A DNA stretch of 64,000 nt. Origin: Symbiodinium sp. CCMP2592 (lineage: Eukaryota > Sar > Dinophyceae > Suessiales > Symbiodiniaceae). The stretch is taken from assembly GCA_905221615.1 (NCBI GenBank), contig CAJNDT010005878.1, forward strand, positions 186,001 to 250,000, read 5' to 3'. The translations under genes were made by a program, and so were the position numbers. Positions 54,976-63,900 of this stretch are shown here, piece after piece. The notes beneath the pieces were generated by a model. That model had not been told where the DNA came from, searched no databases, and saw nothing but the letters and a program-made list of their open reading frames with translations. Within the stretch, counting starts at the first letter, position 1. Each line of letters opens with the position of its first letter.

Positions 54976-57900
54976 ATGGATCCGTTTATCCGGCAAAGAA
55001 GGAGTCCCCAGAGTGGGGATGTGGGCGTTCCCACGGGAACTTCTGAGCCAGATTACCAGGCAGCCTTGAGTCAGGAGGACAGTGAGCAACCTTCTGCATC
55101 TGTACGCTTTGGAGAAATGTCTCCGGGCACACTGGAGCAGGGCGGTGTATCGGTTGAAATGGAGGTTCCAACAAGCCGGTTGGCCGCGAGTCCTTTCCAC
55201 TCTGACAAAGTGAAATCAGAAATTGAGCTCCTCAATTCGAGACCGGCCACACTTGACAATGACGGAAGGCGTGCCGGAATTGAATTCGATGAAGCTGCTT
55301 TGGGTGACTTGGGTTTCTCGAGCGCAGGTAGGGAACCGGACTATTCAATTACTGGTCAGGGACTTTGTGATGGAGTTCCTAGGCTGGCCAGAGTCGAGAT
55401 GACCGGGGAGCCTACAGCTGTAAGGCATGCCGCAGATGAGGAACTAAAGCCGAGCGTTTCTGATTTTGATGGGGCGAAGCCAGGCGGTGGTCGGCCTAAT
55501 CAGCCTGCTGTTGAACCAGAGGCTGGACGTGGCTGGGAAGTGACTGGGAAGGGTCGTGGTACAAATCCTGGAGACGGGGCTGGACCTGCAAACACCTTTT
55601 CTGGTGAGCAACCTCAGGCTTCGGACGCTCGAGAGCTTATTCCTGATCAGGGTCTTTCCAGGGTGGAACAGATGATGTTGCGGGTTATGCAGGAGAATGC
55701 GGTCCTTCGGCAGAGACTGGAAGCAGTGGAGTCTCAGTCAAGTGGTTTAAGCGGCGGAACTTGTGTTACCGCTTTGGAAACACAGGTCAACTCTCCTATG
55801 TCTTTCGCTGGGAATGTACAGAGTTGCGTGGCTGTGCAGCGTGAGAATCGTCTTGTACAGTTGCCAAGCGCATTTCCAGGCACCGATTTCCAAGGTTCTG
55901 ATGTGCATGGAGGTTGGTTTGAGGGTCGTAATGCTGCTCAGCCTCCTGGCATGTGTCCGCCGCCTTGTGGAGCGGGGTATAGAAGTACTACTGGAAATGA
56001 TGGTTTAGTCCAAGGGCTTGGGTCTAGGAAGTTAGGATCTGGAGTTTCGGGGCCGTGTGGATTCGGGATTAAACCGCCACCTCCTTTGCCTATCAGTATG
56101 ACTGACCGAGTTGCTGGTGAAGGGGATGTAAGTTGGGGAACAGGGACTCAGTCACTAAGACAGTTTGCTTCAGCGGCTTTGGCATCCAGGGATGTTCAAG
56201 AGGAATCCGGTTATCATACACCTAGGTCCGTAGGGGCTCCGGGTCTAGCTGGTTTTAGTCCTGAAGGATATCCTTTGTCACCGGGTGGTACTGTCATCAG
56301 ACCTCCGCCGGGGCCCCCTCCAACCCCTCCTCAGAGGATCCAGGCTTGTGGGCAAGGGCATATTGGAGCTGATGTTGCATATCCGAGGGGCGCGTATCCG
56401 ACCCAGGGTCCGACACTCGCGTGTGGTGGGCCGTGTTTTGGTACAACAGAGTTTGGGCAGTTTGATAACGTTGATGGCTCTAGATTTGGGAGTGGGTTGC
56501 GAAATCAGGGTGTCTCAGGGTTTTCTTCAGAAGTTCCTTGTTCGGGTACTCAAAAGGGTCTCCCTGAGGAACCTGCAAAGTACATTGTGGACCTCCCTAA
56601 ACTAGCGGCTCCTGATTTAACGAGCAGTGCGGTTACTTGTGGTAACTGGCTGGCGCAGACGCGTCAGGTCTTTGCCGGTTTGTCGGCTTCAGCTTCCGTG
56701 TGGTTCGAGTCAGTTGAAAGTGCGTCTAACGCTAGTTACCAGCGTTGGTTAGTCGCTGATCCGTTGGAGAGGCTGGCTTTGGATCCGTCTACGGTTGTTG
56801 CGAGCTATGACCTGTATAAGTATCAGAGAGTGGAATCTAGGGCGGTGTCCTTGCTGTTGTCTTGCGTGCCCCCCAACCTTAAGGAGGAGCTTATCACCAA
56901 CCGTTGGATGAGTAGTGCTGCCATTCTTTATCGTATTCTCTGCGTTTATCAGCCTGGAGGATCCATGGAACGCGGGTTTCTCCTCTCTAGGTTGGTTCAG
57001 CCTGAGTCTTGCCGGACTTATAAGGACGCGATTGTATGCTTGAGAAGATGGCAACAGGATCTTATTCGTGCACGGGAGGTGCAGGCGACTTTGCCCGACC
57101 CGAGTCTGCTCCTGAAGGGAATAGACGCTGCTACAGGTTCACTTTTGAACCTTCAGCCAATGGTGGCATTCAGAATAAGCGCATTCAGACATAAGAGTTC
57201 CATCGATTATAACCCGTCTGTCTCGGGTGTCATACAACTTGTGAAACTCATACAGGCCGAATGTGAGTCCATGGCTATGACTGTTGAGTCTCCCCCTGAT
57301 AAAAAAGCTAGGGCTGCTGCTGCCGCTGCTGCTGCTGCCAAGACTTCTGAACCCAAACCTCCCAGCGTACCTGCGCCTTCTCAGACGCCGTGCCCGACTG
57401 TGGCAGTGGTAAGTGGGGAAGGGGATGCTGGCAAGGGGAAGGGTAAGTCTTCTAAGGGTTCTGGCGGTACGGTTGAGTGTTACAAGTTTGCGGATGGCAC
57501 GGGATGTCGTTTTGGGGATAGCTGCACGTTTAAGCACGATAGGGCTAAGGCTAGAAAGCAAGGTAGATGTTTGGCTTGCGGCCAGAGTGGCCATTATCGG
57601 CCGGATTGTCCGGTTGTTCCTGCTGAGCTTAGACCGGTTTCGCCAGAGGGTGGTTCTCCGAGTGCGAAAAGCCCCCCTAGTCCCAAGAAGCCGGAAGCGA
57701 AGCCTAAGCCGAAGTCGCATCCTCAAGCCAAGGGCGTGACTGAGGAGACACCTTCTGGGGGTTCTGGTGCTAGGAATTCTGAGGGTTCTGGAGCTCCTAA
57801 TTCCTCGAGCTCCAAGGAAGCCTTGTTTGCAGAAGCGGCAAAGCTTTTGCAGGGTGCGAGTGCGAAGGCGGTCCGAATAGGGGATTGGAGCATCGATGAG

Positions 57901-60900
57901 GCTTGGCTCTGCAGCGCTATATGCGCGTCTAGTCACGAGTACGCTTTGATCGACTCCGGTGCTACTAATGCCTTGAGGTTTGCTAGGGCTGAAGAGCTTA
58001 AGGAGGCTAGGTCCATTCGTGTCGATCTGGCGTCGGGTGTTACCGAGCTTCATGTGAATGAGCACGGGACTTTGTTGAGCCCGGTTGATTGCCAGCTTAT
58101 ATTGCCCGCGGGATACCTAGTTTATATGGGATACCGTATTTCTTGGGGAAAGAAGGGTTGTAGGGTTCGGCATCCTAAATTTGGGGACCTTGATGTGTCT
58201 GTGGTTAAGGGTTGTCCTCTTATACCCAAGGAGCTTGGGATGCGGCTACTTGATCAGTATGAAAGGTGTAGGGCAGGGGCTTGCTCCGTGAAGGGGCTGG
58301 ATTGCCCTGCTGCCGGGAAACCGCTTAGCGTAGAGGATGTACGGCCATGGTTGCGGGATCAGCTTCGGGAATCGACTTCTGGGTTGATCGATCGGGTTAC
58401 TCAGATGAGCTTTTTGAAGGGTATGTTTCCTGAGATTTCGGACTTAGTTCTAGAAAGGGCTATAGTAGATCCGGAAGATCCTTTTGTCGGTTGTCAGGGT
58501 GTGCCCCCTTGGAATCGAAGGCTTAGGAGGAGTGTTGCTCGTGAAAAGCAAGGGTCTGTACTTCTTCGCATTGGTGCCGTTGGCGCTAAGTGGAAGGGGC
58601 CTGGTCGGGTCGTTGAGCTTAGAAGGGATTTCGGTAGCGACCTGGGTATAGCATCGGTCTATCTGCAGGTTCTCAAGTGGGCTCAGTCTGGGGTTCTTGG
58701 GGGAATTGTGGTTGCTTCTGACTTTGAGGGGTTTGAGCCTAGCGGTAATCGGCTTCACTCTGCCACTGTTGGGGTTGAGAGTAAACCAGAGATTCCGTCT
58801 GGAAGTGCAAGTGACGCGATGCTGCGACAGCAGGTGTCGTGGTTCCGGTTATGCCTTGTGTACATGGTGGCGCAAGCAGCTGCGGATAGTGCAGATTCTC
58901 AGGTTAGTGAGCTGTGTGAGCCGGCTATCGCATGTGAGGAGGGCTCTGATAAGCCCCCGTTAGGACTTGAAGACCCTCATGAGATAGCTTTGTGGGCTTT
59001 GCGAAGGGCTGCTGTCAAGTTACAGATGTCTGTGGAACCAGATTCAAGTGAGTATCAGGGCAAGCTACCAATTGCGGAGTGTCCACCGGTTCAGAAGAGC
59101 GCTTGCTCTACTAGGGCTGTTTTCATTGTCCTTGAGGGGCCTGATGATGAGGGACCTAAGGGTGGTGATCTAAAGAGGCTTCGTGAGGTATATGGTTTGT
59201 ACCGCGTGTCCTTTGATCAGGGTTGCCTGGGAAGCCTCGCAAGGGATTCCACTGTCCTGTTGACATCCTCGTGGGATTTGTTTGAAAGTCTTGAGGCCCT
59301 GAAGGTTCCAGAACATGTTCAGATGCCGGATTTCTTTGAGGTTGATGGAAGCCGCGTATGGTCTCCGGGTTTGTCGGGGTGCGTTCAAAGGGTGTGGGAC
59401 ATAAGCCGAAACTGTAGGCTTGAGGTTGCAGACTTAACCGAGCGCAAGGCTTTGCTGGCAAAGCTAACTGAGGAAGAGAGTCTTCGTAGGCATAGGGCTA
59501 ATGATCATATTCCTTTTAGGAAAGGTTGTGCCGATTGCATAGCAGCGCAGGGTCGCCAGCGAAGTCACTGGCGTTCTCAGGTGACTACGGTGTACTCTTT
59601 GAGTGTAGACATTGCGGGACCGTTCAAAGAGGGTCGCAGCTTTGATCCAATTTCCTCCGGACGGGATCGTGGGCGCGGCTACAAATACTTTATCGCTGCG
59701 GCATACTCGGTACCGTTGAATCCTGAACTGCGGCCTGTGTTGCATCCGCCTGAAGACCTTGATGAGTATTCTCCTTCGGAGTGTGAACCGGAGATTGGGA
59801 GCGCTGGGCCTATACCTGCTGAGATTTCTGAGGACTTTGATGAGTTGTTGGATAGATTGGATAGGCAGGCCACCGGGGGTTTCTCTAGTAAGGTTCTGTT
59901 TCGTCGGGTAAAAGGGAAAGGGCTCCCTAAGATAGACCCCTTGCTTGAAGAAGCGGAGTTTGCCCAAGCGGGAGAGCTCGAAGGTGCGTCGTCGAACGCT
60001 GATGCTGAAAGGGTTAAGACTGAGTCGAAGGTTGTTACAAAAACCCTCTTTCTAGGACTTCCTTTGCGTTCTAAGCGCGGTTCCGAGGTTATGGGACAAG
60101 TCCAAGCATTGGTTAATAGGCTAGAGTCCTTCGGTTATCCTGTCCACCGCTACTTTGCTGATCGTGCTAAAGAGCTGAGGAGCCATTCGTTAATCCAGTG
60201 GTTTCGGGAACGTGGTGTGCATGCTTCTTTCACAGCTGGTGAAGATCCGGCTGGCAATAAAGCAGAAGTTGGAGTCCAGCACCTGAAACAGGATGCCAGG
60301 AAGCTTCTCCGCGTGGCAGATCTGCCCACGGAGTTTTGGCCTTTTGCAGTTCTTCACGTCTCGCAGCGTAATTTTGTGCAATTGGCTGAAGCCTTGGGAG
60401 TTGGACAGGCTGTGCTTTTGCCCTTTGGGACGTTGCTGCATGCGCGTAAGCGTTTAAAGACGGGTCATAAGAAACACTGGGAAGCGAGAACGGTTCCAGG
60501 CAAGTACCTTGGTGTTGCTACTGATTGTGCTGGGGGACACTTGGTCTTGATTCAGGATGGTTCGGAGCAGCGTGTTTTACTTACCAATACGGTTTATCCT
60601 GTTGACGGCTCCACTGTCCCTAAACCTAAATTCCGCTTAACTTCGAAAACTTCGCCGGGTTTCGCTGTTCGGGCTGTAATCGCCAAAAGCAATCGCTGGC
60701 CGATGCGCCGGTCTTCTACTGCCAGGTCTGTACCTGGGGGGGAGTGCATTGGGTTTTCTGAGTGCAGCGGGTTTTTTAAAGATTTCGATTCATTTCAGGG
60801 GCATGGGGTTGAGATTGAGCAGCCTGAGTTTGGTTTTGAGCCCGAGCCCCCTTCCTCCGGAGAGGAAGCTTCTGACTGTGATTTTGGTGTAATCTCCGAC

Positions 60901-63900
60901 GAGGAGGGTTCAAGCGAACTTTGCATCGATGGTGCGACCGTGAAGATTCTCTCAGGGGTGTCTGGTACTTGGTTGACAGATAAATTAGAAACTGGGGTGT
61001 TTAGCACTGAAGAGGCTTTGGAGGTGCTTAGAAGATGTGCCGATAAGCTTCAACCTCCAAATCGAAAGGTGATGGGAGGAAAAGGCCGGAGTGCTGTAAT
61101 GGGGTTGTATAATCAGGGTGGTTTTAATGGGGTGTCGAGGTTTGCCAAGGATAATGGTGATTTGGTGCGATACCTGAACAAGTTCGTTCGGGCTCAGGGC
61201 TGCGAACATCCGTATACTACTCTGTATCTCTCCCGTGATGCTTCTACTCCTCTACATCAGGATGCCAGGAACGAGAGAATTGTGCCGGTTTGGGTTATCG
61301 CTCTTGGGGAGTTTCAAGGTGGTGGCCTGTGGGTAGAGGGTTCCGAAGGCCAGGGTCCTGTTTTGAGACAGTTGCCGGGTGGTGACGTAAGGGCAGGCTT
61401 TGTAAGGGACATTCATGATAACCCGTATGTCTTTAGCGGTCAGCTATGGCATTGTGCCGAACCTTGGTGCGGCAAGGACAGATGGGTAATTGCTGCTTAT
61501 GCTCCTCGGGGTGCGGGAAAGATCCTTGATAAGTACATTCACGAGCTTGAGGGTTTGGGGTTTAGTTCTGAAGGCCTTGAACGCTTTTTCGATGGTGAGT
61601 GTGCTTCGATTTCAAAGTTTAAGGATGGGGGCATCGTCGCTACGGATGATGCGGAGTTAGGTTGCGATGTGGAGCGTGAAGGTGCTCAGTGCTTGACCCC
61701 TGAGGTGTCCTGGGAGGTTGAGTTTCCACGTGAGGTTTTGAAACCCGGTTGGCGTGAGCATGCTTTGAGAAATCACCTGACTTCGGCCATTACGTGTAAG
61801 GCCCTCTCCAAAGAAATTAGTAGTTCTGGGGACGACGGGGTCGTCTGTGAATTGTTTAGGACTTTGAAGTCAGTAGAGTGTCAGCGCGATTGGTACGAGG
61901 GCCTTTTGTGGGATGACTTTGTGCAGAATTCCGGGAGTATATTGAAGGCCTTGAATCGAGATGTTCCGTTGAACCCGGGGGACCAAGCGAGCCCTGCTGA
62001 AGTTTTTCTTCAAACTCGAACCGTAAGCTTAGCGGAGGCAAAGGGCGAGTTGACGCTATGGATTCCTTCAGCAAATGAAGAAGTGGTTTCTTTGGAGCAG
62101 ATCAATGAGGCTGTAGAGCGCATTGTCGTGGCAGACATTGAGCGGTTGATCCAGGAAGGAAGAAAGGTCACCCAGGTTCCAGGAAAGGCTGTCCTAACGA
62201 GGAAGGCTGGCGTTGGTAAGCGTCGGTTCAGGTGTGTGGCGTGTGGGAATTATATCCCCACTGGCTCTCCGGACTCCAACAACCTGTATGCGAGTGGGGT
62301 AGAAAGCTTGACGGTGAGAACTGCCATAAGCTACGCTGCCTATCGGGATTGGTCTGCTTTGAGTGCTGATATACGGACAGCTTTCCTTCACGCGCCGCTA
62401 GATGGGGAATTGGAAGCAGAAGAGGTAATTATAGTTAGGCCACCATCCATCCTCGTTGAAATGAAAATCCTTTTGCCCAACCATCGTTGGCGTGTGCGGA
62501 AGGCACTCTACGGCTTGAGACAAGCTCCGTTGGCATGGGCCCGGTTTCGGGATAAATCATTGCGAACTTTGACCTTTCAGTGTGATGGTACATGGTACGC
62601 GTTGCAGCAGGGTATAAGTGATGATTCGCTCTGGTTTATTGTCAAACGTGAGACCGCCGAGAATGACACAGGACGTTGGCATGGTATCTTGATAATTTAC
62701 GTCGACGACCTTTTGGGTTTTTCTACATCGCCGATTCTTAGTGCTCTCTTTGATGAGATTCAGAAGTTGTGGAAGCTTTCTGATCCAGAGTGGATTCGAG
62801 AGGAAGCGGCCACGAAGTTCTGCGGGCTAGAGATCCAGGCTCTTAAGGGAGGAGGGTTTCGCATATCCCAAGTTTCTTATCTTCAGGAGCTTTTCGCGAG
62901 ATACGATATCACAAGCAGTGCGAGCGCGCCTCTTAGCCATTGGGCTGATCCGGAAGACGAACAGCAGGTGCAGCTGGAGACTATTCGGAATGCACAGGCC
63001 ATGACCGGAGCACTTTTGTGGGCTTCGTCGAAATCCAGGCCCGATGTGGCTTTTGCTGTTAGTAAGCTTGGTCAGTTCGCCGTGAAAGCGCCTAGTCTTG
63101 TGATTGAGAGCGCGTATCAGGTGTTGCGATATCTGTATGGTACTGCAGATTTATGGCTTGAATACCAGAAACCAGGAGACAATTCCTGGGTCGATACACC
63201 TGTTCCGCGTACCTTGAATACTCTTGAGTTGTACAGCGACGCTTCGCACGCTCCAGGTGGTGGACGCTCTTGTCAAGCGATTGTCATCCTATGGGGAGGC
63301 AATGTTATCTGTTGGGAATCCAGTCGTCAGCCCTTCGTGACTCTGTCGTCGGCAGAGGCAGAGTTAGTTGCTCTCACTACTGGATTCGTTGCTGCAGAGT
63401 CCGTTGGCGGCATCATCGAGGAGATGACGGAGTCCGACATAACCATCTCAGCATTATGCGACAACCAAGCTGCTGTTCGTTCCTTCTCTATTGGAAGCCA
63501 AGGCTGGCGTAATCGCCACCTTAGAATGCGCGCTGCCAGTGGCAGAGAGCGCATCGAACTTGGATCCCTGGTTGTGACCTACGTTCCAGGATCGATTCAA
63601 CTGGCTGCCACGAAGGCCTTAGCCCGAACGAGGATTCTTCAACTTGCCGAACTTATGAATATGCGGTCGAGACTTTTGCAAACCAGCGCTGATGATTCGA
63701 TTCGTGTAGTCAGTAGGTTGTCCTTGAGCTTTGACTCCTCAGGAGCTGTTTCCCCTCGCACGCTAGCAGGACTTGCGCTAGTTGCCGTGTTATCCGGAGC
63801 GGAGGCTCAACCTAGCTCGCCGGTTGATGAAAGACTGGGATGGGCGTTGTGGGCTTTGGGTTTTATGATCGGTCTGATCTTGGTTGCTTGGGCTCAGTGG

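Noticed and set aside
57139-58065. 308-codon minus-strand frame
   Set aside because: A shadow of the Copia polyprotein, which shows clear domains on the + strand.
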